Shown piece after piece: positions 1-9,800 of a stretch of DNA of 11,407 bases. The position numbers and the translations under genes were made by a program. This DNA comes from Ichthyophonus hoferi (taxonomy: Eukaryota; Opisthokonta; Ichthyosporea; Ichthyophonida; Ichthyophonidae). Each line of letters starts with the position of its first letter. The stretch's first letter is position 1. Where the stretch lies: the NCBI GenBank assembly GCA_002751075.1, contig NAOQ01000281.1, forward strand, positions 12,939 through 24,345, read 5' to 3'. Under the pieces are notes generated by a model. That model was not told where the DNA came from. It was given only the letters and a program-made list of their open reading frames with translations, and did not search any database.

Positions 1-20
1 CTATATACACTATATCCCAC

Positions 21-1848
21 CTTTGCCGCCGACCTTCCTGGCCAGCTTGGCATGTAGGGAGTTAAGATACCAGGCCACAAAGTCCACAGCAAAACTCTGC
101 TCAGTAATCTGAAAGCGGCGTTGGCTGCTGTCTCTCACCACCTGCATCCACCCCAATATCCAATCAGGGTATTGCAGGTTAAAGCCCCATATATGAACTA
201 GGCATTAATAAAAAAACGTCACCACTCTTATAATTGATGGATAATGTCCAACCACAGTGCCCAGTATCTATCTACCTGTAATAGTTCGTGGGGACTCATG
301 TGGGCCTTGTAGTGGTGATGACTCCAGAGCTTACGCAGCAGCTCTCCGGTGCCTTCCACTATACCCCCCACCCCTCTCTTAGTACCCTAGGACACCCCTC
401 AAACAGGCCTAGCCCTGTCACAGCCATGCAGTACACACCCAAGGGGTCGTTGGAGTGGCTATAATTCACGGGATCCAAGAAGAAATCGCGGAACTTCGCC
501 ACCCTCCCCAGGGCTTGCATGACAACATTCACATAGTCATTGGCCTTGATGTTGTTCATACCAATGATTCCTGTGTGTGTTTGTGTAGAGAATAGTAGGT
601 GTGGAGAGGTTACATATAAGGGAGTGGTTGGATGATAGGATATACTGAGACACCAATAAAATTGCACAGCCGATCCACATTCCAATTGGGCCTCAACCAA
701 CCACATACTCGTATGTACATATAGAGGCAGAGAGTCATACCAGGATGGTATAGCGAATCATCCAATGCTCTATACTGCTTGGTGCTGGTATCTAGTCCCT
801 TGATATCTGATTGGCTAAAAGTAGGATTCAAGAGAGCCTATCCCCAACCCCTGTCAGCATCTGTCTCACCCCCTTATCCCCCTATTAAACTAGCCAATAA
901 ACCAGACCCTACCTGGATGTCAGCCAATGAGTTGTCGATAATCTCGTAGTTGTCAGGCAAACAGTAGAACTGTGATAAAGAACGTAAGTAAATCACGCCA
1001 ATCCGTCCAATCAAAAGAGAGAACAACAGATACAGAGGACCTACCTTCAAGGTGTGCAGGTTGATAAACACGTGGTGATTGACAGTAATACTGTGGGTGT
1101 GGGCGTAGGTCCCCCTGCCCCGCCCTGCATGCCCATATTAGTAGTGGTTATGACGTCATGACTGTTCTTGACTATTAGCTAGTGGGCTCATGACCTTTCT
1201 TATACAGCCTACTATTATATAAAGGTGTATAGTATATCTCACACTATCATTGAGGTTTTCTTAGTAATTACCTTCACCCCTCTCTCTCCTTCCCTTCCTC
1301 TCTACCTACCTTGGAAGTACTTTCCACACACCAGACAAGCATAGACGTTCTGATTGGACAGGCTCACAGAGCATAGCTTCTCAAAATCGAAATCTAAAAG
1401 AGGCCTGAGAGGAGAGGTCAGTGATGACCAATAATATAGAAGATGAGTAGACATGTAAAGATATATACTATGGCTGTCAATCCAAGCTGTATATAGGCGC
1501 TATATAAACTACACATAAGGATATAAGGTTGCAGTAGGCCAGGCCTAATTGGACTTATGGAGTAAAGGGGTGGTCTCAACACTAAACTAGAGCCTATACA
1601 CTGCCGGCTATTACTCATATATCCTCCCTCCCTTTCAGGTGTCAGTGGCCTGGACATGCTCAGTGGGCAACATGGTATCCCCATCTATACAACCCTACCC
1701 ATCCCCTTCTCATCCTTGGTGTATTACCATCACTCCTTATATTTAGTATAAATATAAAATTAGACAAGGAGTGCCTCTGTTGACTTCGGCTGGTCGACTA
1801 TATAACTAAGATTTAAAACTATGGCTATAGCATACAAACATAAACATG

Positions 1849-1883
<35 letters not shown>

Positions 1884-2284
1884 ATAACCACTATACACAG
1901 TTAACGCTGTAGAGCCTCATATATCACACACAGCAGGCCCCCACCTATTGATGGTGTCCAGGTAGGGACAGAGACGACTACGATCCATAGCCCTCTCCAC
2001 CACATCCCCCAGCCAGGTGTTCTTGTGCACTGGACCCTCTGTACCTTCCGGTTAGATATTCTCCCCTTTGTCTATTTTAGTCTAAAGAAGAGACGTAGGA
2101 ACCTTCATAAACATAATGAAAGGGATTGGAACTCTTAAAAATATCACTTTGAATAGGTGGGCAACTTGCCTGTCTCGCCCTCTATGGTATCAGCCTCATC
2201 CTGAGTAGCTTCTTTCACCCTTTTGGAGTCAACATCTCCTGTCTCTCTCTCCTCCTTATCCGATAGCTCTCGTTTAACGCTCAT
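21..2284 (-). CDS. USP39: USP39/Sad1-like ubiquitin-protease-fold splicing factor, partial (3' part beyond left end)
   Basis: Nine exons on the minus strand: 2284-2170, 2044(or 2038)-1945, 1404-1310, 1124-1045, 969-913, 837-741, 570-439, 358-276 and 141-21, with a donor at 20 leading off the window. All phases agree, giving about 293 residues. The start at 2284 has G at -3 and an in-frame stop upstream. Residues 1-60 are charged. Residues about 64-133 form a UBP-type zinc finger (CPYLDTINR, CLVCGKYFQGRG, HTHS, NHHVFINLHTLK, FYCLPDNYEIID). The ubiquitin-protease fold follows: GMNNIKANDY, FRDFFLDP, GELLRKLW, KAHMSPHELLQ and RFQIT with DFVAWYLN. In active proteases the loop reads like GNTCY; here Asp (about residue 193) replaces the Cys, as in known USP39/Sad1. 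Family knowledge: this is a non-catalytic tri-snRNP factor needed for spliceosome activation in the nucleus. The missing part should hold the rest of the fold. Intron 1 begins GC rather than GT. Confidence 0.95.
1405..1944 (-). other. USP39 intron 2 (540 nt)
   Basis: The largest USP39 intron in the window. It has donor GTGGGG after the codon piece AAT-AG and acceptor CTCAG before GCCT. It holds a (TA)16 tract and a small inverted pair, CACTCCTT at 1731-1738 and AAGGAGTG at 1766-1773. An 88-codon open frame at 1418-1684 shows no family resemblance and is taken as chance. I see no gene inside. Confidence 0.85.
1850..1881. repeat. (TA)16 microsatellite
   Basis: A pure 32-nt TA dinucleotide run inside USP39 intron 2, close upstream (in genome order) of exon 2. 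Runs of this kind are length-variable. Confidence 0.97.
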
Positions 2285-2895
2285 CCCTGATAGAATCCTT
2301 ATTATCTACCTTACTACTTGTAAGGATGGTACAAGGCTACACAATAGATAGGATAATAGAGAGGAGGCTCTATCCTGGGATATTAGCTCACAGATCACGC
2401 GCTAAATGCCTCCCTGTCTCGCATTTGATATCGAATTTAAGCTAGTGTCCCGCATGTGATGACGTATTATATTATTGTAATGATAAACATGGCGCCAACC
2501 AATCCCACAGACCCTACATTCTTATTGGCTGGACTATCACCTGGGAAAATAAGTTCAAAAGAGGTCGAAAATATGGACCCATAGTCCAAAGAGATATTTA
2601 AATAGGTTATTTTTTAGTATGAAAAACTAAAAAAATCATAGACCTATAATATATACTATATATACATATATGAGATGTATTTATAGAAAAAGAAAAAAAT
2701 TTTATAGGCACCCCGATCTACACCCGTTGTCAATGATTATTGGTGATCTTTCCAACCAATCATCAGGCTGTCTATAAAATATTTAAAACATTTCAAAGGC
2801 TCTTGCTAATGTTATGTACCTGCACCATCCTAAAATGCGCTATTAGCTATTAGTAATATTTTTATATAGTAATATTTATATATTTATTTGAGACA
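2285..2895. promoter_or_regulatory. Divergent intergenic region between USP39 and DPAGT1 (candidate two-way promoter)
   Basis: This 611-bp gap separates the divergent start codons and should carry both 5' UTRs and core promoters. Visible elements are a CRE-like TGACGTA at 2460-2466, GGCGCC at 2491-2496, CCAAT at 2499-2503, ATTGG at 2524-2528, and a second facing pair, ATTGG at 2739-2743 and CCAAT at 2756-2760. Between the two CCAAT pairs lies a very AT-rich core (about 2590-2700), which includes a TATTTAAATA stretch near 2595. I found no credible open frame. The role as a promoter is inferred from position and motif clustering. Confidence 0.7.
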
Positions 2896-4966
2896 ATGTT
2901 AGGTCAGATGGCTGCTTGGCCCATTGTAGCGGCCGTAGGTGCAGGTAATAGAAGTTAGCAGGTTACACAATAAGGGAATCTTCACCAACAGGATGTTTTA
3001 CCAGTGGGCTGGGTGGGCAAACAGGGCTATGGTTCCAAGATTCCAAGCTGGCTATGCCCTTTCTTATGTCTATGTGTTCTTTCTGGGCCTGTCACCAGAT
3101 GATTCCCCGTGTAAGGCAGCTATTCCTTGAGTCGGGCCTGAAGGGTCGTGATCTCAATAAGCCTGACCAACCTGAAGTGTAAGCTTGGCTTGACTATTCC
3201 TATATTGGAAAAGAAACCGGAAGGATAATAACAGTTATATCCCTTAGGCCCGAGAGTATGGGTATGATTGTGGGTGTGTGCTACCTCGTGTGTTTGTTTA
3301 TATTTACGCCCTATTTCTTCTTGGACTACTTTGTCGGCTGGAAGGACCCCCATAGTTTTCCTTACGATACGGTAGGTTGTAGGTTGCATGCCTGCAAGGG
3401 GTAGAAAGAGCTTGAAACAGTGCAGGATTAACAATCAAACATGCAGTTTGTGAAGTTTCTGGCCGCTCTCCTGTCCATTTGCTGTATGACCTTTCTTGGT
3501 TTTGCTGACGATGTTTTGAATCTTAAGTGGAGGTTAATAGCTTTCTCTCTTATATCTCTTCCTAGCTTTCCCTCTCTATATTGATATATATTTATTTGTT
3601 TGTTTATTTTCTTTCTTTCCTGATTTTTCTTAGTAACATATCAACATGCCAACACTTATAAAACTACGTGTAGGCATTATATACTTACAATTTTCATTAT
3701 ACCTTTGTATGCATTTCTGTATTTGCCTGTGTCTGGCCACATATACATACAAACTCTGTGAACACATGTTCAGACATAAAAGAATTAGGAGTCAGGCTAA
3801 TACAGATATGAAGATATGCTTACAGTAGGCAGAGAGAAATGGTATACTTGAGTAGAATATAAGATATTGAAATTGAAAGAGGGGAAGGAAGTCATGTATA
3901 CTTTACGATGTTGTAAATATGATACAAGAGGCCTACATGATAAACTGGTTACTATGGGGATGCCTTAACCGTGGTTGGTTGCCAGATACAAACTAGTGCT
4001 GCCCACCATTGCCTCCCTCCCCCTCCTCATGGTTTACTTTATCTCCTCTGGCTCCACTACTATATCTGTACCTCGCCAGCTGCGAGAGATTCTGGGCGAC
4101 GACCTGAATATTGGTGGGTGGATGGGTAGTGGCTTAGGCTGGGGTCTTAAGGGATAAGCACTGACGGCATGGCGCGCAGGAGGCTTGTACTATGTGTATA
4201 TGGGTATGCTGGCTGTGTTTTGCACCAATGCCATCAACATTCTAGCTGGCGTCAATGGACTAGAGGCTGGTCAATCAGTAAGTCCCTCATGTCTATTATT
4301 AAATGCATAGTCCCTTGGCCAATCTCTATCTAGATTGATGATTTTTGCACATGATCTCAGGCAAATAGTATGTAGTTGTCAAGCCGTTTCTTAGGGCTGT
4401 GCCTATCGTTTGTCTACTATTGGGTCCTGATGTGACCCATGTCTTATTAGAGGGAGAGGCGATTATTAATAGGTCATGTTGTCCATTACAGTTTGTGATT
4501 GGTGTATCCATCATGGCCAATAACTTTATCCAATTCCACGGACCCAATCATAAAGAGCATATGCTATCACTACTGCTATTGGGTCCCTTTGTGGCCACCA
4601 CTGCAGCATTGTTATGTCACAATTGGTAGGTGGGCTGGGGGAGGTGCACATATAAACTTGGGTGCATTCACACTGGGACTATGTTAAAAAATAGACTAGT
4701 AAAGCATGACAATATACAGCCGTAACATGTACTAAGGTATCAATACACGCTGGGTAGGATAGCGACTCGCCTCTACTACTAACCCATCCCAATGTATTCT
4801 TCTTTCCTCCCTCTACGTCCTGAGTGAAGGGTGCCATCGATAGCCCTAGTGGTCACTGTCTGTTAGACTCTGTGGGCATGGCTGTATTATTAGCATTCAT
4901 GGTTTAACTAGAGATATATAGTAGTAATCAAGGCAGGTATGAGTGGGTATGAACAGACTACAGGCT

Positions 4967-5011
<45 letters not shown>

Positions 5012-6009
5012 CTGCCTACTTCTACCCTCACTCTACATGGTTCTGACCGGTATGGTTTATGCTGTGTACAGGTACCCGTCTTCAGTCTTTGTGGGGGACA
5101 CTTACTGCTACTTGGCCGGGATGACCTTTGCAGTGGTGGGCATCTTAGGCCATTTCAGCAAAACAGTTCTGTTATTTTTCATTCCCCAGGTGACCTATTT
5201 TCCTATTGCAGGGTATAAAGAGAGCAACCTCTATTATAGTTTCTATTGCAAAACGAACTTGATATAACATTATTAATGCGGCCTGGGCCAACAGGTGCTC
5301 AACTTTCTCTACTCTACTCCCCAGTTGTTCCGTTTAATTCCCTGTCCACGTCATCGCATGCCCAAGTAAGTGTTTTTTAAAAAAGACCTCTTATTGGGTG
5401 CCACAGTTATTAACTCTTTTAACACAGATTGGACATTAAGACCAACAAATTGGACAATTCCTTTTCCGTATTTAAAATGTCAGAACTCACTCCTATTGGC
5501 CAGCGCATACTGGCTGTCATCACTACCTTCCGTCTAGCCCGCATTATTAAGAAAGAGTTGCCAAAGGGAGATATCGAGGTAGGTGATAGGCTTAAGCTCA
5601 TGGCTATGTAATTACATAATTGGATGGATAAGTGGTGGATGGCCCTGTGGTTGGATCTGACATGCCGCTATCGCCCTACAGGTCAGCCTGAGCAACCTAA
5701 CCCTTATTAACTATGTGCTCTATGTGAATGGGCCTCTGCGGGAGGATCACCTTTGTATGGCTTTACTTGCTCTGCAGGTAAGCTGGTTGGCCGCACTGGT
5801 TCCCCTTGCCCTAATCCTGTATTATATGAGGGTTAGACTGGGCCTGTAGTGTATGTATACAGCATGTATGTACTGGTAGATGGCACCCCTCACCACCTCA
5901 GTCATGTGTTCATCTGTCTAACAACCACCTAACCATCCAGGTGATGGGCAGCGTGTTGGCCTTCTACATTCGCTATGTGGCGGTTATGTATGTCTACGAC
6001 CATAACTAG
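2896..6009 (+). CDS. DPAGT1: UDP-GlcNAc:dolichyl-phosphate GlcNAc-1-phosphotransferase (DPAGT1/ALG7), complete
   Basis: Twelve exons: 2896-2944, about 2992-3178, 3248-3371, 3447-3532, 3986-4113, 4180-4277, 4492-4625, 5072-5189, 5295-5365, 5428-5578, 5682-5777 and 5941-6009 (stop TAG). Phases agree throughout, giving about 425-436 residues; the human enzyme has 408. The enzyme transfers GlcNAc-1-phosphate from UDP-GlcNAc to dolichyl phosphate in the ER membrane, the first step of N-glycan precursor assembly and the tunicamycin target. Family motifs in order: [30 protein letters not shown] (catalytic Asp pair), [26 protein letters not shown] with [50 protein letters not shown] (HxH-like substrate loop, here RHR) and NLTLINYVL. 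Many hydrophobic segments fit a polytopic membrane protein. The ATG has A at -3 and is the first in-frame ATG after a stop. The exon 2 acceptor is uncertain (2992, 3025 or 3040, all in phase). [20 protein letters not shown] aligns with human membrane segment 1, so that stretch is coding. Confidence 0.96.
3533..3985 (+). other. DPAGT1 intron 4 (453 nt)
   Basis: The donor GTTAAT follows TGG-AG and the acceptor is TTGCCAG. Inside, a long pyrimidine-rich run (about 3541-3633) ends in TTTTTCTTAG at 3633, which looks like a strong but unused 3' splice site. The 60-codon open frame at 3646-3828 has no recognisable family and is considered chance. Confidence 0.8.
4626..5071 (+). other. DPAGT1 intron 7 (446 nt)
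   Basis: The donor GTAGGT follows the TG of a split Trp codon, and the acceptor TGTACAG precedes G-TAC, completing the motif HNW-YPSS. It contains an AT/TG microsatellite. No gene or conserved RNA is recognised in it. Confidence 0.85.
4970..5010. repeat. (AT)16 followed by (TG)5 compound microsatellite
   Basis: A 32-nt alternating AT run (4970-5001) passes directly into a TG run (5001-5010). It lies 61 nt before DPAGT1 exon 8, so length changes would alter the distance to that acceptor. Overlapping open frames that read through it are artefacts. Confidence 0.96.
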
Positions 6010-6159
6010 AGCCGGGCATAGCAGTGCTTCTAGTTCTAGCACAGTTATCAGGGCAGCTAGCTAAGGGTTGGGATATTCGGCATTGTATATAATGTATGAA
6101 TGTATGATTTAGGCAAGCTGGCGGGAGGTCTGTGTACCTTTATGCCTTATACCATTAGA

Positions 6160-6165
6160 ATTAAA
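6160..6165 (+). terminator. Candidate DPAGT1 poly(A) signal (ATTAAA)
   Basis: The ATTAAA hexamer lies about 150 nt after the DPAGT1 stop, in an A-rich stretch. An AATAAA at 6478-6483 is a more distant alternative. Assignment is from position and hexamer only. Confidence 0.4.
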
Positions 6166-6397
6166 AATATAATATTGACTCTCTTGGCTGGCTGTGGGCT
6201 GTGTATATATACTACTTAGCATTACTCTGCATGGCTTGCAGCCGTGGCGCTTCATAAACCGAGAGCTTAGACAAATAGCTGTAGAGTATAGCTATTATAG
6301 TTGCTACATTGCTTGTGATTGTCAAGTCTGGCCACCCGCCAATATTATGACGATACTATAACGTACACCTAACCTTTTAAAACTGGCATCTTCTAAA

Positions 6398-6607
6398 CCA
6401 ATGACATTGGCTATATAATATTATAATTTTCTATGTTGGGTGTATGACACATAATTGGATGTGGTGATTCAATAACCAATAAAGAGAGACGCCCAACTGA
6501 TCAGCCGGGGCAAGGCTATTTTAAAATAGCCTGATATTGTATTGGCTGTAACGAGAAACCACGCGGATGCCCTATTAATATATTGCAAATGTGGTGATTT
6601 TGGCGGG
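6398..6607 (+). promoter_or_regulatory. Promoter-like cluster of CCAAT boxes and an E2F-like site
   Basis: CCAAT/ATTGG boxes lie at 6398-6402, 6406-6410, about 6454-6458, 6476-6480 and about 6540-6545. The first two form the palindrome CCAATGACATTGG. TTTGGCGGG at 6599-6607 matches an E2F-type core. This density sits between two 3' ends, where a promoter is not expected. A 51-codon open frame begins just after it. Function is inference. Confidence 0.3.
6514..6531. repeat. 18-bp perfect palindrome
   Basis: GGCTATTTTAAAATAGCC equals its own reverse complement with no spacer. It contains CTATTTTA, similar to a MADS-box (CArG/MEF2-like) core on both strands. It may be a dimer-binding site or a chance AT palindrome. 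Confidence 0.9.
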
Positions 6608-6615
6608 GGAAGTAT

Positions 6616-6771
6616 ATGTTTATTTATTTATTCTTATGGCCCTGGGCTAATAAGCCGGCTCATTGTACCAAACCTACAGAAGATCAGACAAGACAACTTG
6701 TCGACGTTATTGTTTTAAAGATTAACACTTGGGTACAATTGGAAGGAGGCGATAGAAGTATCAGTCTGTGA
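6616..6771 (+). CDS. Possible 51-residue small ORF, unrecognised
   Basis: The ATG at 6616 opens 51 codons to TGA at 6769-6771. The product would start with a short hydrophobic segment (MFIYLFLWPW) followed by a polar region (KPTEDQTRQLVDVIVLK). I recognise no family. An open frame of this length arises easily by chance. It is listed only because it follows a promoter-like motif cluster directly. The end of the frame nearly overlaps the predicted TRPB poly(A) region on the other strand. Confidence 0.15.
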   Translation: MFIYLFLWPWANKPAHCTKPTEDQTRQLVDVIVLKINTWVQLEGGDRSISL

Positions 6772-6775
6772 ATTG

Positions 6776-6785
6776 TTTATTTATT
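6776..6785 (-). terminator. Candidate TRPB poly(A) signals (overlapping AATAAA, minus strand)
   Basis: The forward-strand TTTATTTATT gives two overlapping AATAAA hexamers on the minus strand, about 100 nt after the TRPB stop. A further run near 6618-6632 repeats the motif. The spacing suits a short 3' UTR. Confidence 0.5.
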
Positions 6786-6881
6786 TAGGGCAAGTAAGAA
6801 ATACTGGAGGATCCAAAGATATCCTATATCTATATATACAGTGTCCATAGTATCATTCATTCAGCTGTTTCCTAGGGCAAG

Positions 6882-9800
6882 CTATGGGAGTTGGGGGGGG
6901 TCACTTGGGTCGAGGCCAAAGGCGGGTAGGGCAGTTCTAATCTGGTTGACATCTTTATCACCTCGTCCACTAACGCATAATACGATATTCTGGAGTGGTA
7001 GGTGACGTTACTACAAGTAAATGTACAAGTACACTCCGGTAACCTTCAAACAATATAAAAATACCTATTAGCAATTAAACAGACCAGCACTAGCCATATC
7101 ATGACAAAAAATAAAGAACAACGTAACCCCTCAGGTTGAACCCCTGGCAGTCTATACGTGCAAAGCTATTAACTATGAAGCATAATATGTAGTATTATAT
7201 CAACCTTGTCCTTAGGCAAGGTCTTGGCTAGCTTGAGGGTATAGTAGGCAGCATGTGCACTCTCCAAGGCGGGTATAATGCCTGCATAATAGGCCATACA
7301 GCAAGACACCGTTAATGACAACCCCATTTAGTAACAAACATGTACAAGTGTAAACTGGAAAGGACGGAGCTTGGCCTAGGAGGGAGGAAAGGACTGCATC
7401 CACATTATTTATATATTCACCCATTCCTAAATACCAACTAGATGTTATCGTATAAACAGGACTGTTAACTATAGGTTAGTAATAAAAAATAGATGGCAGG
7501 GTCATAAACATACAGGCATAGCAAATATAGACCAGGGTAGAAGGGCTCTGCATACTCTACCCACCTTCTAGTTGGGACATATGCAGGAACCCTTCCAATG
7601 CCTGGCGATCAGTGACTGCTACATACTGGGCTCTCAGTAGATCTTTGAGCCAGGCATGCTCTGGACCTACCCCAGGATAGTCCAGCCCCTGCAGGGATAG
7701 GGTATATGAGCAAAGTAGGGTAGGGGCTATAGGGAAATATGGCCTGTTTATATCTAAGGGCTGAAACTACATATTGTTAGTTAGGAAACCCTGACATAGT
7801 AGAAGGTGGCAAAGGTTATTATGGGAAGTAGGTTAGTGGTATGGTGCGAAATGGTAGTCCTGACAATCAAGCAGCTGACTCTCATACGTAACTATACCAG
7901 CCTATATTCAAATAGTTAAATATCTATCCCTGCACTATTCAGCCTCTCCCCTTCCCTTATTACATTGTTGCCTGCTGATGTCCCGCGACCTAATGATTTT
8001 GCATCTATAAATAATAATATTTCTATTGGTAATATGAGTTTTTATTATACTTATCTACCAGTCATCTCTACTGCTAGATAATTAACCTCAAAGCTTATAA
8101 TGGCTATACTTATGTATTATTGTATTGTATAAAGACTTACAGTAATTAAACCTTATGCAATTGCTGTTTGCAATCTCTGAGCTCTTAAGTACGTAGTAAC
8201 CATTCAGCCTTTATAATAATAATGGTGGGCCATGGTATAGAAATACATGCAAGTACTTCGTAATGTAGCAACCATAGAAGGATAGAAGGTCACCTACCGC
8301 ACTAATGCTATCTGTCTCTTGTATTTGACCGTGCTCATCCTGTAACAGGTAGGTACGGGTTCCATGCAACACTCCGGGCTTACCGGCTGTCAGGGTAGCA
8401 GAGTGTTTACCTGTCTCAATTCCTACCAAGATGGAAAAGGGGATTATGGTAATGAGGATATTTTCTCATCATCATCATAGTACAGGGGAAAGCTGGGACA
8501 TACCTATGTCCATAACATATATATATACACTCCTTTAGGAGGTAAGCTATCGTCTATTACCTAACCGTAATAATTGGTGGCACATTAACCCCACCAGTCC
8601 AAAGACTACAAGAACATCGCAGCATAAGGCAGAGCACTGATGTCATATAGAGTGAACGGATAGCAAATAAGATATATGGCATATAGTATACAGTAGATAT
8701 TATTCCATAAAATATAGATAGTACATAGTATATAATAGACATTATCTTATAACATATATAGTACATGGTATATAATAGATACTATCTTATAACATATATA
8801 TATATATATATAGTACATGTGATATAGTAGGCATTATCATATAACACTATTAACATATACATAGTACTTACCCTGCCCTGCTGCCTCCACCCCTATCAGG
8901 TTCACCTCTTTATCCTCGATGAAAGGATGGAAGATACCCATAGCATTACTAGGGGAACAGACCTGTCAGTATAGTTTATAGTATATAGTACTGGGACCAC
9001 ACTCTACCCATAGGCTCCCAAGAATGAGAAGGGACTATGAGATGGCCATACAATAAAATGGCAATTCGTTATTAAACATCTATGCTTATATATTAGAGAT
9101 GGTAGAAGAAAAAATGAAACAGAATGGACAGGAAAGGAAAAGGAGGCAATACTATATAACAGATATATAATAAATATACCTTCCACCCCCTACACAGGCT
9201 ACCACATAGTCGGGCAGTCTGCCAGTGGCCTTCATCATCTAGTTCAATGCTCATTATTAGTGTGTGTTTAATCCAGTCAGTAGTAGTAGTAAGGGGATAT
9301 AATCGTCCCATCCTTAATTCGAACCAGTGTGAGTACGGCATAGGATAGTGAGAGGTACGGGCCCCTACCCTCCTAGTATGCAGTATGCAGTATATAACAT
9401 AGAGTATATAGTATATGGTATGTAATATGTAATATGTAATATGTAGTATGTAGTATGTAGTATATAGTATCTAGTATGTAGTATCTAGTATGTAGTATGT
9501 AGTAGGCATAGCGAGGACCAAGCAAGCTATAATAGGACTGTCATGTGTGCACATAATATATGTATACAGTACACCAATAGGATTAAAGCCCACCTGCTCT
9601 TTGGTCTCTATGCCAATCACTGATTGGAAGTCTCTGACAATCATGGGAAAGGGATGTGGACCGATGACGGACCCTGTTGGTTTAATACTGGGTTACTAGT
9701 AGACTAGGATGTATATAGCAGACCTAAGAGCAATAGGGACAGAGTGGGTGAAATAAGGGATGAAATAGGGAGATGGCATAGTTAATGATAAAGAGAAAGA

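Larger units (their letters stand above)
6010..6881. other. Convergent intergenic region between DPAGT1 and TRPB
   Basis: This 872-bp gap lies between the stop codons of two converging genes and should hold both 3' UTRs. Beyond candidate poly(A) signals it contains a cluster of CCAAT/ATTGG boxes, a perfect palindrome, an E2F-like site, a 6-bp hairpin (GACAAG 6687-6692 with CTTGTC 6697-6702) and a 51-codon open frame. No known RNA gene is recognised. Confidence 0.8.

Noticed and set aside
359-706. 115-codon open frame on the minus strand as a gene of its own
   Set aside because: Only the middle (570-439) is conserved USP39 coding sequence. The flanks read through introns 6 and 7.
1417-1431. 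Intronic box C/D snoRNA suggested by GTGATGACC
   Set aside because: No convincing D box or terminal stem at the right spacing on either strand.
3120-3434. 104-codon minus-strand open frame
   Set aside because: It lies antisense to DPAGT1 exons 2-3 and their introns; the sense strand matches the enzyme with correct phases.
1850-5010. Mobile element marked by the two equal (TA)16 tracts
   Set aside because: The flanks of the two tracts are unrelated and there are no terminal repeats or target-site duplications.
9375-9504. CRISPR-like array
   Set aside because: Units are 7 nt with no spacers, in a eukaryotic intron; this is a simple tandem repeat.
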